From positions 7,309,001-7,373,000 of the forward strand of contig OX359195.1 of the NCBI GenBank assembly GCA_947172415.1: a stretch of DNA of 64,000 bases. Reading direction: 5' to 3'. This DNA is from Chondrosia reniformis. Lineage: Eukaryota > Porifera > Demospongiae > Chondrillida > Chondrillidae. Numbering within the stretch: the first letter of the stretch is position 1; the number at the start of each line of letters is the position of its first letter. Both the position numbers and the translations under genes were made by a program. Of this stretch, positions 1 through 13,246 are shown piece by piece. Below the pieces are notes generated by a model. It did no database searches. It had not been told where the DNA came from and was given only the letters and a program-made list of their open reading frames with translations.

Positions 1-3000
1 AGTGGTGATACTCAGACCAAGACAACATATGCTGTCATCCTTGGTGAGTATATATAATTGTAGTATATAATATTTCCCTTATTCCATGTAATAGAATTTT
101 AAGTACATATTATATACTTTTGATATGTTTGTTTGCATGCATGTTTATGCATGAAGTTGCTTAAATATTTTACTGATTCTATCTATAGAACTATTTCAAA
201 TAAAAGCTGCATGCATATGCACTGTCTGTCTCTGTATATTATTATTGATTATTGATTTAAGTGCACTGTGTGACGTACACACTATAGGGATACATGGCCC
301 CATACAATGATGAAAACTTATTGTGTATATAAATTACAGTAGAACCCAGTTATGACCATATTTGGGCCCAACCTGTAGTGGGTAGGTGATCTTTATGTTA
401 TATATGCATTGCTCCTCAAAACATGTATATAAACATAAGAATAGAATATATAATTTTTACTATCAAAGTACAGCAACTAAATTCATGTGGGGTGAGGATT
501 TTTGTGATTATATTTTCGTGAAGCTCTTAGTGTGCCCGTGCTATCAACATGCAGCTAGAGTAATCAGACGTTTACCTTGTCTCGCTACTGGCGCTCTGGA
601 AGAGCACTGCTGACAGGCTCTAGATATGTCTTCGTTTTATCTACGACTGCGTTCGTGGGTGTCACGTATTTAAACACGGATATCTGGTCGGCTTCGATAG
701 GAGCAGTTCTGCATTGCGAACGGGAAGCTAGGAGTTGGCGTTCTGCGTATATACCATACTACGGTGGTACACGATTACACGAGATAGGTCTGTGAATTTT
801 CACGTTTTTATTTTGAAAAATTGCGAAATTTACTTCCCGGTGAAAATTTGGATAATAACTGATTTGCGTTTTCCAACTCTGCACTGTTCTGCGATAAGTA
901 ATTCATACGTTAGATTGCATGGAGCTCGAATAATGGTTGCTTATCCTATTTAAATTCATGTAGTTAATCCCTCAGCAATTAACGCAATTACAGTTGGCAG
1001 GACTGATGATCCAGCTACTCCTATCACTATAACACCTACCCTCAGTCAACCTATAAAGTTGGAATGTGAAAGGAATGGTACCGGTATAGGAAAGAACTGG
1101 TTCACTGATGGAAATAAAACAGTGGCTAACACTTTTGGATCTCTCTGCAATATAGGCGGCAGGACAATAATTATTTCAACCTTTAGTTCAATTCATACAA
1201 GTACATACACATGTAATGTGAATAATACTGAATATCCAGTAATACTAGGTTAGTGATGCAATAAATTAGAGTATTTGCCTATTGGAATGTTACTTCAAGA
1301 TAATTTGTAAGGCCATCTTAATTCCCATTTTCACAGAAACTCCACCTCCTCCACCTAGTATACCTAAACCAACTAAAGTTAAAAACATCACAATAACTGA
1401 TTCAGGAGAAACCTTACAATTGAATGTTTCATGGATCCCGCCTTCAGGAGAAGATCTTAAAAATTATTTATATGTAGTTATGTATTCAACTAAAAGAGGT
1501 AATAAAACAGATCCACCATCTGATGCTATGAAGAGATCAGGAATTAAAGATACATACACTATACTGACTGGACTTCAATCAAATGCCACATACTATGTTT
1601 GGGTAGCAGCTGAAATCCTTGGAGCCAGAGTTCAAGGAGAATATAGGAGAACTTCATTTGAGGGTAAGTCACATGCTCATTTTACATACATAAGTCAAAA
1701 GTCACTTGCTCAAATGTGTGTTTTGCATACATAAGTCACAAATCACTTGCTCAAATGTGTGTTTTGCATAAATAAGTCACAAGACCCATGCACTCAAATG
1801 TGTGTTTTGCATAAATAAGTCACAAGACCCATGCACTCAAATGTGTGTTTTGCATAAATAAGTCACAAGACCCATGCACTCAAATGTGTGTTTTGCATGT
1901 TAAAGAAAGATAATATAATAAGTATGGTAACTAAAATTTAGTGTTACAGTAATATGTAGATCTTGACTTACTCCATGCTATATACTTTAACCCCGTAGCA
2001 TTATATTTGTATGTATGTATAAATAATCTCAACACCATTTTCCTATTATATATAGACATTGTTGATAGCAATGAAGGCTAGAGAAATATACTTTTCTAGA
2101 CTTATTGTATAGTACTTAGGGAAATCCTTTATAGATGGTGAGGTCTACATGAGGATACCACATTTTACTTTAGCCACAAAATTTAAGGCTTTAGGTATAT
2201 ATATGTATATATGGTGTATTGACCTGTCAATTCCAGGTGTGTCAGTTTCGTCAAAGTTTACATCAAGTCAATCATCATCCCAGGTCTTGCAAACACCTTT
2301 TCCAAGTGATGGTTAGTTATTGCATCTCTTTTTTATTATTGGTGTAATGTCAGAGAGATCCAAATTACTGTTTATAAAAACAATTCCAAATATATATATA
2401 TATTCATACGGTTATACCTATAGTTATGAAGCTAAGGAAACTATAAATTTCAAATCTCTTAGACTGATGACTTATATATTAGGGCAACCTATAGAGCCTT
2501 CAATGATTAATAGGCTTCCTTTCTTTCTTCCTTTCTCCACTGGGACAGACAGTTGTTTGGGGAATTCCACCTTTCATCAGTGACCCTAGCTGTTTGACCA
2601 CTTTGTCTTCTTCTTGATCTTTTGAGTCAATATTATATTGATCTGCATGGCTTTCAGTAAAAATAATTTTGTCATGTACATGTGTCTGATATTAATTATC
2701 TATATAGGTTGTCCAAGAATATTTATGTTTACTGAAACTATGATTGGTAAGAACCAGTCTATACAGTGTTCTTCTCTCAGCCCAAACAACCTCTACGGTG
2801 GGACTATAACTATCGAGTGCCTGAAGAGTGGAATGTGGGGTACACTGGATATTTCACAGTGCACATTCAAAAAGGATTCAAAAATAAATGGTCTTCTTCT
2901 TGTAGAAGTAACTAATGAATCTGAAGAGCTTTATGTAAGCTTGTAACAATGATTTTATTATATATATACACACATACACACATGCATTCAAAAATATATT

Positions 3001-6000
3001 ATACATACATGTGTGTACATTCTATATTTTGGAATCTATTATACAAAACGTATATTATATGTACATTTGTAATCTAAAATTATACCATTTTTCCTACATA
3101 TTACTAAATTAAATGTACTACATCTATTCACCTATAGAAATCTATATAGGAGACAATACATGTATATGTATATTATATATAACTCTTTTCTCTCAAAATA
3201 GCCTAACCATACCATAAATGGATCATCATATTCTATCATAGTTGTAGAAGATTCTGAAGTTAACAGCTGTGAAATTTTGACAAACCTTTCTAACAAAGGA
3301 TTCAACGGATCAATAATATTAATGAATAAATCAGGTAAACTGCATTTAACATTATATACAAGGTGAAGCACTGGAGTAAAAACCTGACTCAGTGATATTG
3401 TATATATATATATACGTAGCATATATAACGTAATAACACTTAGGTATGCGTATACAATTCTCAGACTGTTGCTCCTGTTGTGAAACAAATTCAATTAGCC
3501 TGTCAAAGCCCTTAGTGAAATCTTATTCTATTTGTAATGGAAGTATCAAATCTCAATCAGCTTGTACTTGTGCAAATGAAACCAATAAAGTAAGACTTAT
3601 ATTACAACTATAAACCTCTATTGTATACATATAAACCACATATACGTACTTATACATTGTACTATGGATATACGTATATTTAATTCATGCATTCAATTTT
3701 ATGCTTGTATTATACTAAAGATTTGCATGTGAATTTTTATATATATATAGAATATATACGGTCCCACACATATACACTGACATTAATTGTTATATATTTA
3801 TATATGTTAAATATACCTATGTATTTAGTGTAATTCTTATTACACTACTACTAATGACCGAATGTGCACTTTGGATGAGGATGAAGATGGAATACCTGAT
3901 TACAAGGTGAGAATATATAGCCTTTCATGTATATATACACATGCACTTGTTACCATACATTGACTGTATACTTCACTATATACGTATATATATATACATA
4001 CGTATATATAATAGGATGAATGTATTGGTTGCTGTTTTGAAGATTGTGATTGTTCTGGAAGTTTCGGATGTACGGTGAGTATATAGTTGTCTGTATGTGG
4101 TCTTTTTCAAATACATGCAACCCTAATTCAAGTACATACATATCCATCCATAAGCATAGCTTTAACGTTTTAAAATGATTACAATTATTGTTTTTCATGA
4201 ATTCCTCTGAATTCAGTGCATCTCTCCATTTACAATGGATGAATCTGGAGACTGTGAAATTCCTAAATGTTCAGTTGCTGAGGTATACTGTATATAAAAG
4301 CATGTTTAAACTCCTAGACAGGTACAGTACTAGTATAGTATACACATTAGATGAATACGAGGAAATGTAGGGCAGAGAAGGATAAAGTTTGGAAAATAGA
4401 TTGGCCTTGTGCTGGTCATAACATCAGTGTATATGCAGAGTGTCCTTCAAGAGGAATGAGCAAAACTATAGGTATATAATATATTATTCAAAAACACAAT
4501 TATGCAATCAGATTGTATATATATTATTTATTAGGTAAAGCATCTAGAAAATGTCAAAATAATGGAGATTGGGAACCTGCAGATGTCAGTCAGTGTGAAT
4601 CAAAAGAATTTAAGGATATTGGAAACCAAGTATATAAGGCATTGTGTTAGCATAGGTTTTGAATTGGATCTCCTTGAGCATCTCTCTAAAGATGTAGTTT
4701 TGATTTGAAACTATTGTTATCGGGCCTTACAACCCTGGGGGCCTTCTTCAGTCAAATGATGGATAAATAATTATTGGTCTATGAGTCAGTAATCTCCCAT
4801 TTCAAAATCTCCAATGATTGGAAGTTTAAATCAAAAACAGTGTCTGTAAATACTTAATAGAGTTTGAATGATGAACCCGTTCTTTGATTTACATACATAG
4901 TTAGAAGGCATTGGTATCATGTTAAGACATACATATAGTGCTAGTGCACTGGCTCAGTGGAAAGTGTATATATGACATAAATCTTAGACAATCAAAGTTT
5001 TATAGATTTTCCCTATACCTGAAAATAATCTATATTCTATTTATATTTTGTCCTTAGCTGCCTAATGTGACACGACAACCATATCCATGTATATATGTTG
5101 TTTAATCTAGGTTATTTATGAGTAAATACATAATTCCACTGTACTAATTATTTATGCGTATAAGTTGTTTAATAAGTTTTAAATATATATATGTTATATT
5201 ATAAATTGAATGTTTACTTGAAGCAATCTATATACGTATAGATATCTAACCTGATTAATCAACTCAACAACTCTTTGTCAGAAGAAAATAGGACATTGGT
5301 GAAAAACCTTACTGGAGCACTGAGCGGTGTAACAGCACCACAGAATACCACAGAATCTATTCTACCAAAGGATATGGAAACAGTGGTTAATGTTCTCAAT
5401 GGAATTTCAAAGTACCTAAATAAGGATGTGGTAATGCTGCAATTGAATATTTAAAATGATCTACATGTTGTCTTTATACAGTCTTAGCAGTGACTACAAT
5501 CTATTTAATCCAGAGAGTTTTAATGAATCAATTGAAACTGCCAGTGTAAGATTGCATGTCATTTATTATAAATATTTGCTAATATATTAATTTCAGAGTT
5601 CAGGCATATATAATGTTACATTTTAGAATGTTGGTAATGTAATAAGTAATATTTTGGAGGAAAATAACAAACCAGCCTTTAATCAAAACATGAAGAGTGC
5701 AGAAGAGAAGTCGTTATCAGATTCAATCCTGGAATCAACAGAGGAAATGGCTACTGGCATAGCACAGATATGGACAAAAGCTAATAATCCACTCATTACA
5801 CCAAATTTTGGTGAGATTTGACACTCTTGTATAAATATATAAACACATAGCTATCCATAAACTTACAGGTTTAGAAGGAAATAGAATTAATACTACGAAC
5901 ATATCATCACCAGTAATGTCCCATGGCGATTTTGAAGGCTTTAGAAACAAAGAGCTCATACCAAGAATAACAATTCCACAAAGTTTTATTCAAAAGGTAG

Positions 6001-8951
6001 CAGAAGAAGAAGACACAGTTATTGTCGTGAACTTTGTTATGAATAACATTGAAGAACTCCTACCACTACACATTTCAAAAGAGGAGTGAGTTTCTTTTAT
6101 TTGTACGTCCACATACAGTAATGTATGTACATGTTGAGTTGCATATATACTGTATATGTATAAATATATAAAATTAACCAATATCCATGTATGTATTTGT
6201 ACACTGCAGCAATGTCTCAGAAAGGTTGACCAATGGTTTACCTCTGAACATCTTTTTGTAAAATATTGTATATGCATGGTACTACGTACGTATGTGATAT
6301 ATGTTATTTTTCTGTTGATAAATACTGTCCATTATTTTGTTGCCAAAGGAAGCACAACTTTCCTGGAAATGCCACTATTGTGCCAGCATCTTTAGTTGTG
6401 TCCAGTCAAATTCAAGGCTTCAAGAACCCTTCTGTTTCAAAAGCTGATGAGAAAGTTCAGATTGATTTTGATTTGAAAGTATGCAAACCAGACATACGTA
6501 CACATATACTGTACATGTGTAGCGATTAAGTATATATACCTGTATTATTGTACATGTATACATGCATATATAGACATATAAATATGCATATATACATACG
6601 TACGTAATATATATGTATATTTAGAACACAATCTATGCTATTCAAGTTCCTGATGGAATGAAACTAGAGTATACTTGTGTGTTTTGGGACTTTGGGGCCA
6701 ACGGTGGAAGTGGAGGGTGGTCTACTAAAGGAGTTAAGCTCTCTAAGCGGATATTCAATGAGACTACAAAGAGAACTCAAGTGACTTGCGAAAGTACACA
6801 TTTAACTAGTTTTGTGGTCCTAGTGTCAGTTACAGATGAAGCAGTGAGTTATGCATGCAATCTCAATATTCCCGTGTGGCCATTTTCAAGTGTCTTGCAA
6901 TTGCCTGTGAAATAGTTCTTCACCTTATTCCTCCTCCCACCTATGCTGTAGCCAACCAGTACTCTAGGTTTTAATGTTCTGACCTATATTGGATGTGGTA
7001 TCTCATTGATATGTCTCCTTCTATCAATAATATTCTTCCTAAGTCTGAGGTAAGTTTATTGCAGTAGGCAATAGCAGCATGCAGTATAGTTTCAGACTTT
7101 TACTCAATTTTGAATGTCTTTTTATTAGATACAGATCTCAGTTTATATCTATATCTAATATAGATTTGCATTTTACGTATGGACATACATACATACATAC
7201 ATACATATACTTATTTAGGAAGGAATTAATAAAGAAGGTTCACAATTATGTGCATTTGAATCTCTGTATTGCTCTGACATTTGGACTAATCATATTCCTG
7301 GCTGGAATAGACACTGCAACAGCAGTTCCAGTGAGTTCAGCACATCTATATACATAATATTATAGCTGCATGCCTTTCAATTCCTAATTATTCTTAAAAA
7401 TTTTGACTCTATCTATTAGATTGCCTGTAAAGTAGTGAGCGCTCTGATGCACTACTTCTTCCTGTCAGTGTTCACTTGGTCACTCTGTGAAGGAGTTCTC
7501 ATCTACAACCTTCTTGTTAAAGTATTCAAAGCTAATGATAAGAAGTGGATCTACATCTACACTGCACTTGGATGGGGTACATATACATTGCTAACCCTTC
7601 TAGACAATTATACTAGCTGCATGCATATGTATACTGATTACGTTGGATTATTCTTTTATACATGTAACAGGTCTTCCAATTCCAATTGTGGTAGTTTCAG
7701 CTTCCATTAGGCATGAATATTATTTCAGGAGAGTTTCCTTTGATGCTGATCATGAAAACTCGACTTATGACATACAAGCGTAAGCATTCTAATAGCAGTG
7801 AATGCTTAATCAAATTCATATGATAAACAGTTATATGAACAGAGAATTAATGTTTCAATATCTATTACTTTACTTCTAGATGTTGGCTCCCACCTCATCT
7901 TGGTCTAATTTGGGCTTTTGTAGGACCTATGATTCTCATAGTATTGGTAATTTATATTTCCATATGTAGGCATTAATTATGTATATGAGTTTATACAATT
8001 ATTGTGCAAATTAATACTTTATATGTGTCCCATATAAAGCAAAATTGTGCATGTTTGTTTGTTATTGGAAAATGTTAGGTAGATGCAGTGTTGCTGATAA
8101 TAAGTGTAGTAAGTCTACATTGTACTAAAAGGAAAACTGCAAAACTAGTATTGGGCAGACAACCATTCATTAAATTGGGAATGTAAGGATATAAATGTTC
8201 CTATCAACTTTTTTCACTCATGTTTCATTCTCTGTAATCCAATTGATTCCAATTTTGATTACATTCAATCTTCATCTTTTAATTTGCCAACAGGCAGCTT
8301 CTGAAGACTGTGGTCATCTTGCTTCCTCTGTTCTGCTTCACCTGGATCATTGGTTTGTTTGCAGTGGCACCAGAAGCTCAAGTGTTTGCATACATCTTTA
8401 TTGTGTCCAACACCTTACAGGTAAATTGAGCTGATTTGTATATATAAATATTATACATATGCCAAAATTATGATTATCATAGGAAAATAGACTTAAAAAC
8501 ACAATTTTCTTATATAGACTATACAAAATTCCCTTAGATTATATATGTGTAATAGTTACTTGGGGCAAACCTGAGGAGCCTTGGATTTATATACGTACCA
8601 TTGTGTGAGTCTCAAATTATAATAATAATATAGCCAGCCATGAAAATCTACATGTATTATGTATGCATGTAAATTGTTAGAACTTATTACAGGTGTTTAG
8701 TTTAATTTCTGTAGGGTCTTTTCATATTTTTGCTTCATGTTGTAAGAAATGAAAAGTTTTGGGGAAAGATAAAGAAATGTCTTCTAAAACGCCGAGTTAA
8801 AGCTCGCAATAAGGCTACACCAATAAAGGGTAAAGACAGCGAAAACAATAACGAAGACGAAGATTTGGAAATAAAGCTGAAAAATGTTAATAATGCAGCA
8901 AATAAAATTGCTAGTTATTCGGCTGAGCAAACTCTAGTTAGCGTTCAATAA
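1..8951 (+). CDS. Adhesion G protein-coupled receptor, 3' part (5' exons outside window)
   Basis: Exons by GT-AG and frame: 1-42, 976-1248, 1337-1663, 2237-2311, 2708-2934, 3202-3334, 3465-3589, 3829-3906, 4015-4074, 4217-4282, 4351-4471, 4535-4629, 5242-5411 (or 5430), 5482-5545, 5627-5810, 5869-6085, 6349-6478, 6625-6843, 6952-7049, 7219-7330, 7420-7576, 7671-7779, 7880-7947, 8079-8182, 8294-8420, 8715-8951. Domain order seen: Ig-like (976-1248), FN3 (1337-1663), Cys-rich stretch with a TSP3-type calcium motif DEDEDGIPDYKDEC across 3829-4074, HormR-like segment (4351-4629), GAIN, then GPS ending CESTHLTSF (6625-6843), where family knowledge places autocleavage between L and T. TM1 starts in 6952-7049; TM6 has LLPLFCFTWIIGL (8294-8420); the tail is charged. 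The role is a surface receptor for adhesion or matrix cues. Ligand and subfamily are unknown. The N-terminus and signal peptide lie upstream. Confidence 0.93.
43..975 (+). other. Intron of the adhesion GPCR
   Basis: A 933-base intron between two in-frame exons. It holds no supported exon. It contains an imperfect ACAGTAGAACC start near 338, resembling the ends of Tigger/pogo-type repeats, and an AAATTTTC-rich stretch at 795-850 resembling the small element at 40915-41109. Open frames here have no family similarity I recognise. Confidence 0.5.
1685..1905. repeat. Tandem repeat, ~40-43 bp unit, about 5 copies, in a GPCR intron
   Basis: The unit carries CTCAAATGTGTGTTTTGCAT and AATAAGTCACAAGACC. 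The later copies are near-identical at 43 bp; the first ones are diverged and shorter. It begins about 20 bases after the donor of the FN3 exon (1664), so it could overlap splicing signals. Its open frame is a continuation of the exon frame, not a separate gene. Confidence 0.85.
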
Positions 8952-9245
8952 TGAACTGCACACTCTATAGAACTGCATAGCTGATAGCATATACACCATA
9001 GCTGTAAAGAGTGCATGTGCTCTTAAATCTTTGTACCTCTGTATACCATACATCACTATCTATCTAATTATAATGAATGAATATAAGCATGTGCGAAACA
9101 AGTGACTTACTATACCGCATAGCGGGAAATTTTCGGTATACTATGTATAGCTCTAAATGTGATTTCGTAACTGCAAAAATGGGCCCCTTGCAAGTTGATG
9201 CAAATGTTTCACTGTAACATGCAGCAGGTATAGGTATTGGTATCA

Positions 9246-10128
9246 ATGACAATGGTAAAACCGAGTCTTTCTCTGACACTTGCTATTTTGAAGCCTGACT
9301 TAATGAATCACTCATCGAACAGTAAGGTACAATTCCTGGTCGATTTCTCATTTTGTACGTATATTGATATCATTAGTTGCTTTGTCTTGCTATTATCCCT
9401 TATATCCGATCTGTAGCTTGTTCGAAGTCTTATAATCCAATCAGGATTTCTGATAGTACGTTCAAAAGTCCTAAGATTGTCACTTCAGGAAGCCAGAGCA
9501 TTTTACGGCCTTCATTCAGGTCAGTATAGTGTAGAGAATGTCGAAATCATATTGTACTGACTATTACTCATTGTTGGTGTCGGCAGGTAAAGAGTTCTTT
9601 GAAAGACTGACAAGACTGATGTCGAGTGGTCCCATAAACCCGATGATCCTGGCCCATCCAGATGCCATAGAGAGTTGGAGGAAACTTATGGGACCAACAA
9701 AGAGGTGTACCTATCCTCTCTACTTTCAATACTTTTAAATAGAGTATCTACAAATTTGAATTATATTACATGTATATGTATAAATGTACAACATGGAAAT
9801 TTCAGGCATAATGTATATATGTAGTTCATGATCATATAAATTTCGTATATGGTTATTCGGCCAAACTGTTTTTAGTACTTCTTATCCACATATATATACC
9901 TGTAGGGCTAATGTTTTAGATCCAGAATCCTTGAGAGGTCGTTTTACTACATCTGAGACTAAGAATGCTGTTCATGGTGCTGACTCTAAAGACACTGTGA
10001 AAAGGGAAATTGTGTGGTTCTTCCCTGATTTTAGCTTTGAGCAGTGGGAACTGAAGGAGCCCTTGTTCAGAGAATATGCTAAATACAACGAGTCCTTGGG
10101 AACTCATGTACTTTCAAAAGGAAATTAG
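9246..10128 (+). CDS. NME6: Nucleoside diphosphate kinase, NME6 type
   Basis: Exons 9246-9326, 9417-9519, 9587-9704, 9906-10128; 174 aa, phases consistent. The protein opens with LTLAILKPD, the NDK start motif, then GFLIVRSKVLRLSLQEA, SGPINPMILAHPDAIESW, LMGPTK, and the active-site block NAVHGAD, where His is the phospho-acceptor in this family. The sequence between these motifs follows vertebrate NME6 rather than NME1/2, including the group-specific FFPDF segment after the active site. NDKs move phosphate between NTP and NDP. Vertebrate NME6 is linked to mitochondria, and its own kinase activity is reported as weak. The first ATG (9246) was chosen because the kinase core starts 9 residues later; ATG 9252 is an alternative. 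It lies 294 bases downstream of the GPCR on the same strand. Confidence 0.92.
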
Positions 10129-10610
10129 AACACCAAAGATTACATTTGCAATCAATGCAGACACATTTTGACGTAATTCGTGCCTTTTTCAAACATTTGT
10201 ATGAAGATATTTCATTGGTATATCAAGCTCTATAACAGCTAATGATACTGAATATCTATATAACAATTATGTATAACATATATGAGCTGTACATGTGAAC
10301 CCTAAAATATATATGTATGTGGTTAAAGCCTTCAATATTTACTACTACGTACTAATCAGAACATGTACACGGGATCCTTAATAATGATCTTAGGACTTTT
10401 AATAATGATCACCTGACCCTTATTAATGATAATCGGGCTCTTAACAACTTTCACTGGACTCTGTATCTTAATAAATAATAATGATCATGAATTGCTCATA
10501 TATATTTGAACTAAATCATTGGCATCTCCTTGGCACACTCTGTGTAATGCACACAGAGTGTCTCGGGGTACACCACGTGAAGGTGAGATGCATAGTACCC
10601 CATACCTGTA
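10129..10610. other. Intergenic, AT-rich, no gene seen
   Basis: NME6 3' flank. At 10376-10500 a degenerate repeated phrase (TTAATAATGATC and relatives) recurs about five times. A perfect hairpin follows at 10535-10561. No coding signal is visible. Confidence 0.5.
10535..10561. repeat. Perfect 11-bp inverted repeat with 5-base loop
   Basis: ACACTCTGTGT, loop AATGC, then ACACAGAGTGT. It lies about 50 bases before the start of the satellite array. It could be a transcript hairpin or an element end. Nothing in the flanks decides which. Confidence 0.75.
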
Positions 10611-13246
10611 GGGAGATAAAATGAAAGAAGCATGATATGTCTAAGACAGCATGTAGATTTTCTCACATCGTCTTCGGATTCTAGCTCTTGTACTTCTTTC
10701 TACAGAGAGAAAAAGGGGCTGGGTGAATGAAGTGTAAATGGTGATTTGGACAAATTCGTTGGATTGCATCACTTTTGCTACAAGGAGATAAAAGCAAAGA
10801 AGCATGATATGTCTAAGACAGCATGTAGATTTTCTCACATCGTCTTCGGATTCTAGCTCTTGTACTTCTTTCTACAGAGAGAAAAAAGGGACTGGGTGAA
10901 TGAAGTGTCAATGGTGATTTGGACAAATTCGTTGGATTGCATCACTTTTGCTACAAGGAGATAAAATGAAAGAAGCATGATATGTCTAAGACGCCATGTA
11001 GATTTTCTCACATCGTCTTCGGATTCTAGCTCTTGAACTTCTTTCTACAGAGAGAAAAAGGGACCGGGTGAATGAAGTGTAAATGGTGATTTGGATAAAT
11101 TCGTTGAATTGCATCACTTTTGCTACAAGGAGATAAAAGCAAAGAAGCATGATATGTCTAAGACAGCATGTAGATTTTCTCACATCGTCTTCGGATTCTA
11201 GCTCTTGAACTTCTTTCTACAGAGAGAAAAAAGGGACTGGGTGAATGAAGTGTCAATGGTGATTTGGACAAATTCGTTGGATTGCATCACTTTTGCTACA
11301 AGGAGATAAAAGCAAAGAAGCATGATATGTCTAAGACAGCATGTAGATTTTCTCACATCGTCTTCGGATTCTAGCTCTTGAACTTCTTTCTACAGAGAGA
11401 AAAAAGGGACTGGGTGAATGAAGTGTCAATGGTGATTTGGACAAATTTGTTGGATTGCATCACTTTTGCTACAAGGAGATAAAATGAAAGAAGCATGATA
11501 TGTCTAAGACGCCATGTAGATTTTCTCACATCGTCTTCGGATTCTAGCTCTTGAACTTCTTTCTACAGAGAGAAAAAGGGACCGGGTGAATGAAGTGTAA
11601 ATGGTGATTTGGATAAATTCGTTGAATTGCATCACTTTTGCTACAAGGAGATAAAAGCAAAGAAGCATGATATGTCTAAGACAGCATGTAGATTTTCTCA
11701 CATCGTCTTCGGATTCTAGCTCTTGAACTTCTTTCTACAGAGAGAAAAAAGGGACTGGGTGAATGAAGTGTCAATGGTGATTTGGACAAATTCGTTGGAT
11801 TGCATCACTTTTGCTACAAGGAGATAAAAGCAAAGAAGCATGATATGTCTAAGACAGCATGTAGATTTTCTCACATCGTCTTCGGATTCTAGCTCTTGAA
11901 CTTCTTTCTACAGAGAGAAAAAAGGGACTGGGTGAATGAAGTGTCAATGGTGATTTGGACAAATTTGTTGGATTGCATCACTTTTGCTACAAGGAGATAA
12001 AATGAAAGAAGCATGATATGTCTAAGACGGCATGTAGATTTTCTCACATCGTCTTCGGATTCTAGCTCTTGAACCTCTTTCTACAGAGAGAAAAAGGGGC
12101 TGGGTAAATGAAGTATAAATGGTGATTTGGACAAATAAGTTGGATTGCATCACTTTTGCTGCATGGAGATAAAAGCAAAGAAGCATGATATGTCTAAGAC
12201 GGTATGTAGATTTTCTCACATCATCTTCTTTCTACAGAGAGAAAAAGGGGCTGGGTAAATGAAGTATAAATGGTGATTTGGACAAATTTGTTGGATTGCA
12301 TCACTTTTGCTGCAAGGAGATAAAATGAAAGAAGCATGATATGTCTAAGACGTCATGTAGATTTTCTCACATCGTCTTCAGATTCTAGCTCTTGAACCTC
12401 TTTCTACAGAGAGAAAAAGGGGCTGGGTAAATGAAGTATAAATGGTGATTTGGACAAATTTGTTGGATTGCATCACTTTTGCTACAAGGAGATAAAATGA
12501 AAGAAGCATGATATGTCTAAGACGGCATGTAGATTTTCTCACATCGTCTTCGGATTCTAGTTCTTGAACTTCTTTCTACAGAGAGAAAAAGGGGCTGGGT
12601 AAATGAAGTATAAATGGTGATTTGGACAAATAAGTTGGATTGCATCACTTTTGCTGCATGGAGATAAAAGCAAAGAAGCATGATATGTCTAAGACGGTAT
12701 GTAGATTTTCTCACATCATCTTCTTTCTACAGAGAGAAAAAGGGGCTGAGTAAATGAAGTATAAATGGTGATTTGGACAAATTTGTTGGATTGCATCACT
12801 TTTGCTGCAAGGAGATAAAATGAAAGAAGCATGATATGTCTAAGACGTCATGTAGATTTTCTCACATCGTCTTCAGATTCTAGCTCTTGAACCTCTTTCT
12901 ACAGAGAGAAAAAGGGGCTGGGTAAATGAAGTATAAATGGTGATTTGGACAAATAAGTTGGATTGCATCACTTTTGCTGCATGGAGATAAAAGCAAAGAA
13001 GCATGATATGTCTAAGATGGCATGTAGATTTTCTCACATCGTCTTCGGATTCTAGTTCTTGAACTTCTTTCTACAGAGAGAAAAAAGGGACTGGGTGAAT
13101 GAAGTGTAAATGGTGATTCGGACAAATTCGTTGGATTGCATCACTTTTGTTACAAGGAGATAAAATGAAAGAAACATGATATGTCTAAGACGGCATGTAG
13201 ATTTTCTCACATCGTCTTTAGATTCTCTTAACTTCATTCTAATAGA
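10611..13246. repeat. Satellite array, 172-173 bp monomer, ~15 copies, with ~518-bp higher-order period
   Basis: The block AAGCATGATATGTCTAAGAC recurs at spacings of 172 or 173 (about 10631, 10804, 10976, 11148, 11321). Identical longer segments recur 518 bases apart (10986, 11504, 12022), so three monomers form a higher-order unit. Further right (12022 to 12517) the period is 495, because one monomer lost 23 bases near 12225. The last copies, toward 13246, are diverged. Because 172/173 is not a multiple of three, the 65-residue minus-strand frames seen at intervals arise from the repeat and are not genes. Confidence 0.95.

Noticed and set aside
1685..1905. CRISPR-like appearance of regular repeats
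   Set aside because: These and the other arrays are head-to-tail tandem units without unique spacers, in a eukaryotic genome with introns.
10641..12714. Repeated 65-residue minus-strand frames that look like a gene family
   Set aside because: They recur with the satellite period, sit in different frames as monomers are 172 or 173 bases, and have no promoter, splice or family support.
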